Shown: positions 1 through 9,368, counted from the stretch's first letter. The stretch is 64,000 nucleotides of DNA from Nocardia farcinica (GCF_001182745.1 NZ_LN868939.1:2170001-2234000), one strand, 5' to 3'. Program-made: numbers and translations. The notes: generated by a model not told the origin, from the sequence alone.

Positions 1-1
1 A

Positions 2-112
2 CAGGTCGGCTTCGCCCCGCTCGACGAGCCGCTGCAACTCACCGGCACCATCGCCCCCGACGGGTCGTACTGGCAGGCGACGATCGGACGCATGCTGAAG
101 ATCACGGGCTGA
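2..112 (+). CDS. C-terminal fragment of an unidentified protein
   Basis: An open frame enters from the left edge and ends at a TGA (110-112), giving 36 residues that finish in GRMLKITG. The codons have the strong GC3 bias of the neighbouring genes, so it is probably the true end of a gene that starts outside the window. No diagnostic motif is present and I do not assign a family. About 125 bases without a recognisable gene follow before the copper-binding protein. Confidence 0.55.
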   Translation, partial: QVGFAPLDEPLQLTGTIAPDGSYWQATIGRMLKITG

Positions 113-238
113 CCGAAAGGCCGTCCGCGATCGCCGAGCGCTTGTTCCCGTCGATCAGCGGATGGCCGCGCGCTCGTCAGGTCGTTGGTCGCTCGGGTAC
201 GCGGCTGCCGTAGTGGGAGACGAGCGAAGGAGGCGACC

Positions 239-634
239 GTGACGCAGGCGATGGAGATGCTGGAGACCTTTCCCGCCGACCTCGGTCCGGACAAGCAGGC
301 GCTGGCGGACTGCATCGAGGAGTGTTTCAGCTGTGCTCAGGCGTGCACGGCGTGCGCGGACGCGTGTGTGAGCGAGCCGGACGCGGGGGAGTTGGTGCGC
401 TGCATCGGGGTGACCATGAACTGCGCGGAGGTGTGTGATGCGACCGGGCGGGTGCTGTCACGGCATTCGGGGCGGGATCGGTCGCTGGTGACGGCGTTGC
501 TGCGTGCCTGCGTGCAGGCGTGCGCGACCTGCGCCGACGAGTGCGCCAAGCACAGCGAGCACCACGAGCACTGCCGGGTGTGCGCGCAGACCTGTCGCCG
601 GTGCCGTCGCGCCTGTGCCGCGTTGCTGAACTAG
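239..634 (+). CDS. Cys-rich four-helix-bundle copper-binding protein (DUF326/Csp-like)
   Basis: The product is 131 residues with 18 cysteines, mostly in CxxxC and CxxC spacings along predicted amphipathic helices, plus a His-rich stretch (HSEHHEHC). This matches the DUF326/Csp four-helix-bundle family, whose members store many Cu(I) ions inside the bundle. There is no signal peptide or Tat motif, so a cytosolic copper buffer (Csp3-like) is more likely than an exported form. The GTG at 239 is chosen because AAGGAGG (227-233) sits just upstream; a longer frame from 185 lacks such a site. A strong hairpin follows the stop. A GGGTAC hexamer (195-200) upstream could be a stress-sigma -10, but its -35 is unclear. 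Confidence 0.88.
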   Translation: MTQAMEMLETFPADLGPDKQALADCIEECFSCAQACTACADACVSEPDAGELVRCIGVTMNCAEVCDATGRVLSRHSGRDRSLVTALLRACVQACATCADECAKHSEHHEHCRVCAQTCRRCRRACAALLN

Positions 635-635
635 G

Positions 636-655
636 CCCCACCCGGGGTGGGGTTT
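636..655 (+). terminator. Intrinsic terminator after the copper-binding gene
   Basis: A perfect inverted repeat, CCCCACC (636-642), loop CGG, GGTGGGG (646-652), is followed by TTT and begins one base after the stop codon. The U-tract is short but the stem is very stable. Confidence 0.7.
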
Positions 656-757
656 CCCGCCACCTCGGGGGAGGGGAAACCAGCACCGGAGGGTCTGCCG
701 GGGCGGGCGCGGGTCCGGGAGAGTGGGACATCTCCCCTTCAGGAACCGGAGCCCGCC

Positions 758-1702
758 ATGAGTCAGCCTCGCATCCTCGCCGCCGCGGCGGAGCGGCGCG
801 TCACGGTCACCACCGACGACGGGGTGGCGCTGGCCGTCCGCGAGTACGGGCCGCGCGACGCCGAACTGACCGTCGTCCTCGTGCACGGGCACTGCCTGCG
901 TTCTGAGTCGTGGACCGCGGTGCGCGACGAGCTGCTGCGCCGCCACCCGCACGCCCGCGTGCTCTGCTACGACCATCGCGGCCACGGTGACTCCGCCGCC
1001 GCGCCCCGTCACACCTACCAGCTCGACCGGCTCGCCCGCGATCTGCGCGCGGTGCTCGACACGCTGGTGCCGGTCGGCCCGGTCGTGCTGGCCGGCCACT
1101 CGATGGGCGGGATGACGGTGCTGACCTACGCCGGCCGGTATCCGCGCGAGATCGGCACCCGGGTGGTGGGTGTCGCGCTGCTGGCGACGGCGGCGAGCGG
1201 GATCGCCGACGCGGGGTTCGGGCGGCTGCTGCGCAACCCGGTGGTGTCGGCGTTCCAGTGGGCGGTGCGGCGCGCGCCGCGGCTGATGCAGCGGGCGAAA
1301 CTGCTGGCCTGCAAGCTTTTCGCGCCGGTGATCCGTACCGCCGAGTTCGGTGATCGCGCGGTCAGCCCGCAGGTGCTCGCCCTGGCGAACGCGATGCACA
1401 ACGAGACCTCGATCGTCACGATGGCGAGCTTCCTCAGCGCGTTCATGAGCTACGACCGCACCGACGCGCTGCCGGTGCTCTCCGCGGTGCCGACGGTGGT
1501 GCTGTGCGGTTCGGCGGATCTGATGACCCCGCCCGCGCATTCGGTGGCGATGGCGGCGGCGGTCGAATACTCGGACCTGGTCATCGTCGACGGCGCCGGG
1601 CATTCGGTGATCCTCGAGGAGCCGGGTCAGGTGGCCGAGGTGCTCGGGCGCCTGCTGGTCCGCGCGGGCAACCGGTCGGCCGCCTACTCGCTCGCGGCCT
1701 GA
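758..1702 (+). CDS. Alpha/beta hydrolase
   Basis: The product is 314 residues with the alpha/beta-hydrolase fold. Visible elements are an HGHC oxyanion-type loop near residue 44, the nucleophile elbow GHSMGG with Ser115, an acidic residue in GSADLMTPP and the catalytic His in DGAGHSVILEEP near the C-terminus. The family includes esterases, lipases and epoxide hydrolases; the substrate cannot be read from the sequence. There is no signal peptide. ATG 758 is preferred over upstream starts because AGGA (741-744) lies at a usable distance. It is an isolated gene, with about 200 bases before the next start. Confidence 0.85.
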   Translation: MSQPRILAAAAERRVTVTTDDGVALAVREYGPRDAELTVVLVHGHCLRSESWTAVRDELLRRHPHARVLCYDHRGHGDSAAAPRHTYQLDRLARDLRAVLDTLVPVGPVVLAGHSMGGMTVLTYAGRYPREIGTRVVGVALLATAASGIADAGFGRLLRNPVVSAFQWAVRRAPRLMQRAKLLACKLFAPVIRTAEFGDRAVSPQVLALANAMHNETSIVTMASFLSAFMSYDRTDALPVLSAVPTVVLCGSADLMTPPAHSVAMAAAVEYSDLVIVDGAGHSVILEEPGQVAEVLGRLLVRAGNRSAAYSLAA

Positions 1703-1905
1703 GCGACGGCGGCGGCACGCGGGCTCGTCCGGCTGAATTGGCATCGGGCACGGTCCCGGACCGGTTGGGCGCTGCCGGAGGGGTCGATGGGCACATCCGC
1801 CCTCGTTCCTCGGCCGTCCTGCACAGGTCGAGTTCGCGACGGGTGAACAGCCCCGCTGCCCGCTTCGCGTCGACCGCGCGGCGAAACAGTCGTAGTTTCG
1901 ATGGG

Positions 1906-3303
1906 GTGACTGTTCCGACAGATCTGCCCACCACCGCCGGTGAACTGCGCGCGGCGGGCTACCAGCCCCGCGGGGTGAAGACCGAGATCCGCGAGAACCT
2001 GCTGGCGTTGCTGGCCTCCGGTGGTGAGCCGTGGCCGGGCATCGTCGGGTTCGACCGCACCGTGTTGCCGCAGCTCGAGCGGGCGCTGCTGGCGGGCCAC
2101 GACGTGGTGTTGCTGGGCGAGCGCGGCCAGGGCAAGACCCGGCTGCTGCGCACGCTGGCCGGGTTGCTCGACGAGTGGACGCCGGTGATCGCCGGGACCG
2201 AACTGGGCGAGCACCCGCTGGATCCGATCACGCCCGCCGGCCGCAGGCTGGCCGCCGAACTGGGCGACGACCTGCCGGTGGCCTGGCGGCACCGGTCCGA
2301 GCGCTATGCCGAGAAGCTGGCCACCCCCGACACGTCCGTCGGTGACCTGATCGGTGACGTCGACCCGGTGAAGGTGGCCGAGGGCCGCAGCCTCGGCGAC
2401 CCCGAGACCATCCACTTCGGCCTGGTGCCGCGCGCCCACCGCGGCATCGTCGCCGTCAACGAGCTGCCCGACCTGGCCGAGCGGATCCAGGTCGCGCTGC
2501 TCAACGTGATGGAGGAGCGCGACATCCAGGTCCGCGGCTACACCCTGCGGCTGCCGTTGGACGTGTTGCTCGTCGCCACCGCCAACCCCGAGGACTACAC
2601 CAACCGCGGCCGCATCATCACCCCGCTCAAGGACCGCTTCGGCGCCGAGATCCGCACCCACTATCCGCTGGACATGCGCGCGGAGATGGATTTGGTGCGC
2701 CAGGAAGCCGATCTGGTCGCCGAGGTCGGCGATCCGCTGATCGAGGTGCTGGCTCGGTTCGTGCGGCACCTGCGCGATTCGTCGGCGATCGACCAGCGTT
2801 CCGGCGTGTCGGCGCGGTTCGCGGTGGCGGCGGCGGAGACGCTGGCCGCGGCCGCGCTGCGACGGTCGGCGCTGACCGGCGAGTATCCCGCGGTCGCCCG
2901 GCCGGTGGATCTGGAGGCCGTGCCCGCGGTGTTGCGCGGCAAGCTCGAGTTCGAGTCCGGAGAGGAAGGGCGCGAACAGGAGCACCTGACGCATCTGCTG
3001 CGCCGCTCGTTCGCCGAGACCGCGCGTGACCGGCTGGGCGGGCTGGACCTGCGGCCGCTGGTGGCGGCGGTGGCCGACGGTCACCTGGTCACCACCGGTG
3101 AGCGGGTGCCCGGTGCGGAGGTGCTCGCCGCGCTGCCCGAGCTGCCGGTGCTGCACGAGGTGGCCGACCGGCTCGGCGCGGGCACCGACGGCCCGCCCGC
3201 CCGCATCGCCTCGGCCGTCGAATTCGCTTTGGAGTCGCTGTATCTGGCGCGCGAGATCGCCAAGGACTCCGATGGCGGCACCGCCGTCTACGGCCGCTCA
3301 TGA
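1906..3303 (+). CDS. MoxR-type AAA+ ATPase (magnesium-chelatase ChlI-like)
   Basis: The product is 465 residues. The Walker A motif GERGQGKT lies at 71-78, a Walker-B-like segment IVAVNE near 181-186, and the sensor-like stretch VATANPEDYTN with a following DRFG beyond it. These belong to the MoxR/BchI group of AAA+ ATPases, which act as chaperones or metal-insertion motors with a VWA partner. That partner is the next gene, whose ATG overlaps this stop by four bases (3300-3303). GTG 1906 places the N-terminus just before the ATPase core; an earlier frame runs through the end of the hydrolase gene and is rejected. The client of the complex is unknown. Confidence 0.88.
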   Translation: MTVPTDLPTTAGELRAAGYQPRGVKTEIRENLLALLASGGEPWPGIVGFDRTVLPQLERALLAGHDVVLLGERGQGKTRLLRTLAGLLDEWTPVIAGTELGEHPLDPITPAGRRLAAELGDDLPVAWRHRSERYAEKLATPDTSVGDLIGDVDPVKVAEGRSLGDPETIHFGLVPRAHRGIVAVNELPDLAERIQVALLNVMEERDIQVRGYTLRLPLDVLLVATANPEDYTNRGRIITPLKDRFGAEIRTHYPLDMRAEMDLVRQEADLVAEVGDPLIEVLARFVRHLRDSSAIDQRSGVSARFAVAAAETLAAAALRRSALTGEYPAVARPVDLEAVPAVLRGKLEFESGEEGREQEHLTHLLRRSFAETARDRLGGLDLRPLVAAVADGHLVTTGERVPGAEVLAALPELPVLHEVADRLGAGTDGPPARIASAVEFALESLYLAREIAKDSDGGTAVYGRS

Positions 3304-5252
3304 CCACACCGGACCGCTACTCCTACGGCCCCTATCACGAGGGCCCCGACCCGCTCGCGCCGCCGCTGGACCTGCGCGCGGCCTTGGACGCGATCGGCCG
3401 CGAGGTGATGGAGGGCAGCTCGCCGCGCACGGCGCTCGAGGAACTGCTGCGCCGCGGCACGAACGGGCTGCGTGGGCTGGAGGACCTGACTCGCAGGCTG
3501 TGGCAGCGGCGCGCGGAGATCTCCCGGCGGCACCGGCTCGACGGCACCCTGCAACAGGTGCGGGAACTGCTGGAGGAGGCACTCGCCGCCGAGCGGCGGG
3601 CGCTGTTCCCTGACCCGTCCGACGATGCCCGCTTCGCCGAGGCCCAGCTCGACGCGCTGCCGTCGAGCACGGCCGCCGCCGTCGGGGAACTGGCCGACTA
3701 CGCGTGGCGCTCGGAGACCGGCCGGGAGAACTATCAGCGCATCCGGGATCTGCTCGGCCGGGAACTGCTGGAATCGCGCTTCCAGGGCATGAAGGAGGCG
3801 TTGCGGAGCACGACGCCCGAGGATGTTGAACGGGTCCGGCGGATGATGTCGGATCTCAACGACCTGCTCGCCGCGCACGGCCGCGGCGAGGACACCGGCG
3901 AGCAGTTCGCCGACTTCATGGCCGAGCACGGCGAGTTCTTCCCCGAGAATCCGCGCGACACCGAGGAACTGGTCGACGCGCTGGCCGCGCGGGCCGCCGC
4001 CGCGCAGCGCATGATGAACTCGATGACCGACCAGCAGCGGGCGGAACTGTCCGAGCTGATCGGCCAGGCCTTCGGTGATCCCCGCCTCGCCGCGCAGATC
4101 GCCGCCCTCGACGCCAATCTCCGCGCGCTGCGTCCGGGGGAGGACTGGGAGTCGGCGCAACGCTTCCGCGGCCAGGACCCGCTCGGGCTGGGCGAGGGCG
4201 CGCAGGCGTTGCAGGATCTGGCCGAACTCGACGCGCTCGCCGAACAGCTCGCCCAGTCCTACCCCGGCGCGCGGCTCGAGGACATCGACCTCGACGCGCT
4301 GGAACGCCACCTCGGCGAGGACGCCCGCGTGGACGCGCGCAGGCTCGCCGACCTGGAACGCGAACTGCGCAGGCAGGGCATGTTCGAGCGGGCTCCCGAC
4401 GGGTCGCTGCGATTGACCCCCAAGGCACTACGCCGCCTCGGTGAGGTGGCGCTGCGCGACGTGGTCGGTCAGTTGCGGGCCAAGCGCGGTGAACGCGACA
4501 CCGCGCGCGCCGGCGCGGCGGGCGAGCCCACCGGCGGTTCGCGGCCGTGGCGGTTCGGCGACACCGAACCGTGGGATGTGCCGCGCACGGTGCGCAACGC
4601 GGTCCTGCGCTCGGCCTCGACCGGCAGCCGCCGGGTGCGGCTGGATGTGGCCGACGTGGAGATCATGGAGACCGAGCAGCGGTCCCGCGCGGCGGTGGCG
4701 CTGTGTGTGGACACGTCGTGGTCGATGGTGCAGGACGGGCGATGGGTGCCGATGAAGCGCACCGCGCTGGCGTTGCACCAGCTCATCAGCACCCGTTTCC
4801 GTTCGGATGCGTTGAGCCTGATCACCTTCGGGCGGGAGGCGAGCACCGTCGACATCGGTGAGCTGACCGCCTTGGACGCGGTGTGGGAGCAGGGCACCAA
4901 CCTGCACCACGCGCTCCTGCTGGCCGCCCGGCACCTGCGCCGCCACCCGGACGCGGTGCCGGTGGTGCTGGTCGTCACCGACGGCGAACCCACCGCCCAC
5001 CTCGAACTCGACGGCGAACCGTTCTTCTTCTGGCCGCCCGCCCCCCGCACCCTGGCGGTGACGATGGCGCAGGTCGACGCGCTGGCCAAGCTCGGCGCGT
5101 CGGTGACGGTGTTCATGCTCGGCGAGGACCCGCGGCTGGCCGCCTTCGTCGACCTGATGGCCCGGCGCAGCGGCGGCCGCGTGGTGGCCCCCGACCTCGA
5201 CGGCCTCGGCGCGGCCGTGGTGCGCGACTACCTGCGCGGCCGCCGGGGGTAG
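3300..5252 (+). CDS. VWA-domain protein, partner of the MoxR-like ATPase
   Basis: The product is 650 residues. A long, charged, probably helical region fills residues 1 to about 440; a von Willebrand factor A domain follows with the metal-dependent adhesion motif DTSWS near residue 470, then TDGE further on. MoxR ATPase-VWA pairs (RavA-ViaA, chelatase I-D/H and CbbQ-CbbO are the known relatives) work as remodelling machines. Translation is coupled to the ATPase through an ATGA overlap. No membrane segment or signal peptide is seen, so it is likely cytosolic. Confidence 0.86.
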   Translation: MTTPDRYSYGPYHEGPDPLAPPLDLRAALDAIGREVMEGSSPRTALEELLRRGTNGLRGLEDLTRRLWQRRAEISRRHRLDGTLQQVRELLEEALAAERRALFPDPSDDARFAEAQLDALPSSTAAAVGELADYAWRSETGRENYQRIRDLLGRELLESRFQGMKEALRSTTPEDVERVRRMMSDLNDLLAAHGRGEDTGEQFADFMAEHGEFFPENPRDTEELVDALAARAAAAQRMMNSMTDQQRAELSELIGQAFGDPRLAAQIAALDANLRALRPGEDWESAQRFRGQDPLGLGEGAQALQDLAELDALAEQLAQSYPGARLEDIDLDALERHLGEDARVDARRLADLERELRRQGMFERAPDGSLRLTPKALRRLGEVALRDVVGQLRAKRGERDTARAGAAGEPTGGSRPWRFGDTEPWDVPRTVRNAVLRSASTGSRRVRLDVADVEIMETEQRSRAAVALCVDTSWSMVQDGRWVPMKRTALALHQLISTRFRSDALSLITFGREASTVDIGELTALDAVWEQGTNLHHALLLAARHLRRHPDAVPVVLVVTDGEPTAHLELDGEPFFFWPPAPRTLAVTMAQVDALAKLGASVTVFMLGEDPRLAAFVDLMARRSGGRVVAPDLDGLGAAVVRDYLRGRRG

Positions 5253-5265
5253 CGGCCTCGCGAGT

Positions 5266-5928
5266 TCAGCGGCGCAGCACCTTGCGGGCCGCCCAGTTGC
5301 CGAAGAACTGGACGGCCTGCACGCCCGCGATGATGATCAGGGTGGCGACCAGGGTGACTTCCCAGTCGAACCGCTGGTAGCCGTAGACCAGGGCGAAGTC
5401 GCCGAGGCCGCCGCCGCCGACGGTGCCCGCCATCGCGGACATGTCGACGATGGCGATGACGACGAAGGTGTAACCGAGGATCAGCGGGCCGAGGGCTTCG
5501 GGGATCAGCAGGGTCAGGATGATCCGCAGCGGCCCGGCCCCGACGGCGCGCGCCGCCTCGATGACGCCGGGATCGACGGTCACCAGGTTCTGCTCCACGA
5601 TGCGGGCGATGCCGAACGAGGCCGCCACGATCATCACGAAGGCCGCCGCCTCGGTGCCGATGGTGGTGCCGACCACCTCCAGGGTGATCGGGCCGAGGGC
5701 GGCGAGCAGGATGATGAACGGGATCGGGCGCACGATGTTGACCAGCACGTTGAGCACCCAGTTCACCGGCGCGTTGGCCAGCAGGCCGCCTTTGCGGGTG
5801 GTGTAGAGGGCGGTGCCGAGGGCCAGCCCGATCAGCCCGCCCACCACGAAGGTCACCAGCACCAGGTAGACGGTGGTGCCGACGGCCTCGGTGAGGATCG
5901 GGCGCAACTTGTCCCAGTCGGTCTGCAT
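5266..5928 (-). CDS. metI: Methionine ABC transporter permease MetI
   Basis: The product is 220 residues with about five hydrophobic membrane segments and a binding-protein-dependent permease EAA loop (EAARAVGAG, continuing to LIPEALGPL) that docks on the ATPase. Length and sequence are typical of MetI of the MetNIQ methionine importer. It is the last gene of the metQ-metN-metI operon on this strand, eight bases after metN, with an AGGAAAG ribosome site before the ATG at 5928. Confidence 0.95.
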   Translation of the reverse strand: MQTDWDKLRPILTEAVGTTVYLVLVTFVVGGLIGLALGTALYTTRKGGLLANAPVNWVLNVLVNIVRPIPFIILLAALGPITLEVVGTTIGTEAAAFVMIVAASFGIARIVEQNLVTVDPGVIEAARAVGAGPLRIILTLLIPEALGPLILGYTFVVIAIVDMSAMAGTVGGGGLGDFALVYGYQRFDWEVTLVATLIIIAGVQAVQFFGNWAARKVLRR

Positions 5929-5936
5929 GTCTTTCC

Positions 5937-6941
5937 TCAGCGTTCGTCGAGGGCGGCGAGCACGGCGGCGACGGCGTCGTCGGGGCCGTCGAGGGCGAGG
6001 GTGATGCTGCCGAAGGTCTTGTCCTGCAAGGTGCTCACCCCGCCGTAGACCACCTCGAACCGCACCCCGGCCCGCGCGGCGGTGGTGAGGGCGGCGCCGA
6101 TGCCGCGTTTGTCGTCGACGTCGACGGTCACCAGCCGGCCGGTGTGCAGGGCGTCGAGGCGACGCAACTCCTCGGGGGCGGGACGGTTGTGCAGGACCGT
6201 GTCGACGAAGGCGCGGGCCGGTGCCGAGCGCGGGGCGGCGAAGACGTCGAAGGTGCTCGCCAGCTCCACGATCCGCCCGTCGGCCAGCACCGCCACCCGG
6301 TCGGCGACCGCCCGGATCACGTCCATCTCGTGGGTGATCACGACGATGGTCACGCCGAGCTCGGTGTTGATCTTGCGCAGCAGGGCCAGCACCTCACCGG
6401 TGGTTTCCGGGTCGAGGGCGGAGGTCGCCTCGTCGGCGAGCAGCAGCGCGGGCGAGGTGGCCAGCGCCCTGGCGATGCCGACGCGCTGCTTCTGGCCGCC
6501 GGAGAGCTGGTCGGGGTAGCTGCGCGCCTTGTCCGAGAGTCCGACGAACTCGAGCAGCTCGGCGACGCGCGCCTTGCGTTTCGCCCGCGGCCAACCCGCC
6601 ACCTTCAGCGGGTACTCGATGTTGCCCGCGGCCGTGCGCGAGCGGAACAGGTTGAACTGCTGGAAGATCATGCCGATGTCGCGGCGCAGCTGCCGCACCC
6701 GCGCCTCCGGCACGCCGGTGATGGGCGTGCCGGCGACCTCGATCGTGCCCGCGGTCGGCTTCTCCAAGCCGTTGATCAGCCGGGCGAGGGTGCTCTTGCC
6801 CGCGCCGGAATAGCCGATCACACCGAGGATTTCGCCGCGCTCGATCCGCAGGTCGATCTCGTGCAGGACGGTGTGCTCGCGCTTGCCCGTCCGGAAAACC
6901 TTGCTGACCGAGCGGAATTCGACGGCCGGTGCGTCGCTCAC
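5937..6941 (-). CDS. metN: Methionine ABC transporter ATP-binding protein MetN
   Basis: The product is 334 residues. Walker A GYSGAGKST, the ABC signature LSGGQKQR, Walker B LLLADEATSALD and the switch His in VITHEMDV are all present. A C-terminal region of about 90 residues corresponds to the NIL/ACT-like methionine-sensing domain that gives trans-inhibition in MetN. The GTG at 6941 overlaps the metQ stop by four bases, so the two are translationally coupled. The frame stays open far upstream, but that part runs antisense-like across metQ and has no coding character. Confidence 0.95.
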   Translation of the reverse strand: MSDAPAVEFRSVSKVFRTGKREHTVLHEIDLRIERGEILGVIGYSGAGKSTLARLINGLEKPTAGTIEVAGTPITGVPEARVRQLRRDIGMIFQQFNLFRSRTAAGNIEYPLKVAGWPRAKRKARVAELLEFVGLSDKARSYPDQLSGGQKQRVGIARALATSPALLLADEATSALDPETTGEVLALLRKINTELGVTIVVITHEMDVIRAVADRVAVLADGRIVELASTFDVFAAPRSAPARAFVDTVLHNRPAPEELRRLDALHTGRLVTVDVDDKRGIGAALTTAARAGVRFEVVYGGVSTLQDKTFGSITLALDGPDDAVAAVLAALDER

Positions 6942-7810
6942 TGTCCGTCGCGGATGGTCTGCTGCACGCGCTGCAGGATCTGCTCCAGCTCCGCGCCGCT
7001 GCGTCGCACCTCCACCGAGGTGCCCTTCGACGACTCGGCCACCGCGGCCTGCACCTGCGGGTCGTGCCAGATCTCCACCAGCTTCTGGTAGGTGGGGTCG
7101 TCCTTGTCCTCGGCGCGGGTGACGAAGGCGTTGATGTAGGGCTCGGCGCCGGGGCTGGACGGGTCGTCCTTGAACAGCGCCGACTTCGGGTCGACGCCGG
7201 AGCGCTCCAGGAAGGTGTTGTTGATCACCGAGCCGTCCACCGAGTTCAGCGACAGTGCGGTCTGAGCGGCGTCGACCGGGGTGACCCGCACCTTCGAGGC
7301 ATCGCGGTCGATGTCGGCGGGGGAGGGGGTGCGGGTGTCGGAGGACAGCTTCACCAGACCCGCGGCCTGCAGCACGAACAGGGCCCGCGCCTGGTTCGAC
7401 GGATCGTTGGGCACCGCGATCTCCCCGCCCGCGGGGATGTCGGCCAGCGACGTGTGCTTCTTGGAATACAGGCCGAGCGGCACGATCTGGGTGGCGCCGA
7501 TCGGGGTGAGGTCGGCGTTGTTCGCGACGTTGTACTCGCCGAGGAACTGCAGGTGCTGGAACAGGTTGACATCGATCTGCCGCTGCGACAGCGCGATGTT
7601 CGGCTGCGAGTAGTCCGAGTAGTTGGTGATCTGCAGGGTGATGCCCTGCTCGCGCGCCTTCTGTTCGAACACGTCCCACGACGGATCGCTCTCGGTGGTG
7701 CCGATGCGCACCACGTCGCCGGAGTTCGCCTCGTCGGCGCCGCAGGCCGTCAAGCCCAGTGTCGCGGCGGCAACCAAGGCGGTGACGGTCAGTACCCGAG
7801 GGAATCTCAA
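6938..7810 (-). CDS. metQ: Methionine-binding lipoprotein MetQ (NlpA family)
   Basis: The product is 290 residues: the membrane-anchored substrate-binding component of the methionine importer. A short basic start (MRFPR) leads into a hydrophobic signal and a lipobox LTAC at residues 17-20, so Cys20 is lipidated after cleavage. I choose the TTG at 7810, because GGAG lies six bases upstream and the signal peptide then has normal proportions. ATG 7849 and a start at 7879 would give an unusually long n-region. The gene begins the operon. Confidence 0.9.
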   Translation of the reverse strand: MRFPRVLTVTALVAAATLGLTACGADEANSGDVVRIGTTESDPSWDVFEQKAREQGITLQITNYSDYSQPNIALSQRQIDVNLFQHLQFLGEYNVANNADLTPIGATQIVPLGLYSKKHTSLADIPAGGEIAVPNDPSNQARALFVLQAAGLVKLSSDTRTPSPADIDRDASKVRVTPVDAAQTALSLNSVDGSVINNTFLERSGVDPKSALFKDDPSSPGAEPYINAFVTRAEDKDDPTYQKLVEIWHDPQVQAAVAESSKGTSVEVRRSGAELEQILQRVQQTIRDGQ

Positions 7811-7875
7811 CGCATGCTCCAAAATCGTCGTGGTGGGGGACCAGACCATGCAAGCCGGGCGTGCCAGCCGGAACG

Positions 7876-7889
7876 ACAATTGGAATTGT
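7876..7889. promoter_or_regulatory. AT-rich palindrome upstream of metQ, candidate operator
   Basis: ACAATT-GG-AATTGT is a perfect 6+6 inverted repeat in the metQ leader, about 66 bases before the TTG. It stands out in an otherwise GC-rich region. On the minus strand TTGTCC (RC of 7913-7918) lies about 25-30 bases upstream as a possible -35, so the palindrome could cover the -10. I infer repressor binding; no riboswitch consensus was recognised. Confidence 0.4.
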
Positions 7890-7927
7890 GATGAGCGAAA
7901 CCCTGGACAACCGGTGCTGAACCCGCC

Positions 7928-8272
7928 TCAGGGGTGGCGCAGGATCTTCTCCATCGGACGGCCCTTGGCGAGTTCGTCGACGAGCTTGTCGAGGTAGCGG
8001 ATCTGCCGCATGAGCGGATCCTCGACCTCCTGCACCTTCACCCCGCACACCGAGCCGGTGATCAGGGCGGCGTTCGGGTTGATCGTCGCGGCGGCGAAGA
8101 AATCCGCGAAGGTCGTCCCGGCGTCCAGGTGGGCGGCGAGGGCGGCCTCGTCGAACCCGGTCAGCCACTCGATCACCTCGTGCAGTTCGGCCTTCGTGCG
8201 GCCTTTGCCCTCCACTTTGGTGACGTAGTGGGGATACACCGAGGCGAAGCTGGTGGTGAAGATCCTGTGCAT
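7928..8272 (-). CDS. DUF2200 family protein
   Basis: The product is 114 residues starting [19 protein letters not shown], the conserved N-terminus of DUF2200 proteins. It also has the family's [16 protein letters not shown] segment. The family is widespread in bacteria and has no established function to my knowledge. There is no signal peptide or membrane segment. It lies upstream of metQ on the same strand, but the 117-base gap with its palindrome argues for a separate unit. Confidence 0.85.
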   Translation of the reverse strand: MHRIFTTSFASVYPHYVTKVEGKGRTKAELHEVIEWLTGFDEAALAAHLDAGTTFADFFAAATINPNAALITGSVCGVKVQEVEDPLMRQIRYLDKLVDELAKGRPMEKILRHP

Positions 8273-8350
8273 GTCGCCAGTATCACACCGGTGGACGCAG
8301 AACTCCGGCCCGCGCCCGAGCGGTCGGCGTGTGGGGTACCGCCGGTTCGT

Positions 8351-9364
8351 TCACCCCTCGGCACGGGCCGCGTGGACGGCGGCCAGGGCCGTCGCGATGC
8401 GGGCGACGGCCGGGTCGTCGTCGTGGGCCAAGCGCCGGAGGGTGTCGGCCGCCAGGGTGCCCGGTAGTTCGGCCAGCGCTTGAGTCAATCGCACCCGGGT
8501 GTCGGAATCTGCTGTGGGAGAGTCGAGTTCGCGCACGAGTCCGGTTATGATCCGGTCCGCCCACGCGGGATCCTGCGCGAGCGCGCCGAGTCGTTCGGCC
8601 GCGTCGACGTCGTTCGGGCCGGTCACCACGGTGTCGATCAGGACCGGCACGGCGCCGGTCTCCCCGCGCGCACCGAGCGCGAGGGCGGCGTGGCGGCGGA
8701 TCGCCGGGTCGTCGCTGTCGAGCGCGGCGGTGAGCGCGGCGGTCGCCTCGGCCGAGGACAGCTCGCCGAGCGCGTGCACCGCTCGCCGCCGGACCTGGGC
8801 GTCCGTCGAGCGCAGGCCGGCGGCGAGGGTGGTGACCGCGTCGCCGTCGGCGCGGGCCAGGGCCCACCGCAGCGCGCCCGCGACGTTGAGGTCGGTTTCG
8901 GTGAGCAGCGCCTCGGCGAGGAGTTCGGCGGGCAGCCCCGCGTCGTCGGCCGGGGCGAGCACCGCCTGTTGCCGGTGCGCGGCGTTCGGCGAGGTGAGGC
9001 CGCGCAGCAGCTGGACCAGGCGTAGCACGTCCTGCCAGTCGGCCGGGTCGGCGGCGTCGACCCGGCGCAACCGGTCGAGCAGTTCCTGTTCGCGGTGCAG
9101 GCGTTCCTCCGTCTTGCGGATGAGGTCGCCGACCAGGGTGGCCGGAGCGAACCCCGGGTCGTCGAGCGCGCGGGCGATCTGGCTCAGTGACAACCCGAGG
9201 GTGCGCAGCCCCTCCACGTGGAAGATCCGCCGGATGTCGGCCGGGGAGTACTCCCGGTAGCCGCCGACGGTGCGGCCCGTCGGCCGCACCAGCCCGAGGG
9301 CGTCGTAATGCCGCAGCATCCGGGCACTCACCCCCGAGCGGCGCGCGACCTCACCGATCAGCAC
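8351..9364 (-). CDS. MerR-family regulator fused to HEAT repeats
   Basis: The product is 337 residues. An N-terminal MerR winged helix-turn-helix is clear (IGEVARRSGVSARMLRHYDA, then GYREYSPADI), followed by a coiled dimerisation helix to about residue 115. The last 200 residues are alpha-helical HEAT-like repeats (for example VRRRAVHALGELSSAEA and IRRHAALALGARGE). Classical MerR proteins carry a short ligand-binding tail; HEAT repeats suggest protein binding instead. GTG 9364 is supported by GGAAGGAG and lies only four bases after the stop of the HEAT protein, so the two form an operon behind the MerR-type promoter at 10056-10086. Confidence 0.88.
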   Translation of the reverse strand: MLIGEVARRSGVSARMLRHYDALGLVRPTGRTVGGYREYSPADIRRIFHVEGLRTLGLSLSQIARALDDPGFAPATLVGDLIRKTEERLHREQELLDRLRRVDAADPADWQDVLRLVQLLRGLTSPNAAHRQQAVLAPADDAGLPAELLAEALLTETDLNVAGALRWALARADGDAVTTLAAGLRSTDAQVRRRAVHALGELSSAEATAALTAALDSDDPAIRRHAALALGARGETGAVPVLIDTVVTGPNDVDAAERLGALAQDPAWADRIITGLVRELDSPTADSDTRVRLTQALAELPGTLAADTLRRLAHDDDPAVARIATALAAVHAARAEG

Positions 9365-9368
9365 GCGG

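Noticed and set aside
1684..3156. A 490-codon minus-strand frame opposite the MoxR-like ATPase gene
   Set aside because: Gln/Arg/His-rich antisense shadow; the plus strand has Walker motifs and a coupled partner.
7811..7927. SAM riboswitch (SAM-I or SAM-IV) before metQ
   Set aside because: The leader lacks the conserved core sequences as I know them; only the palindrome stands out.
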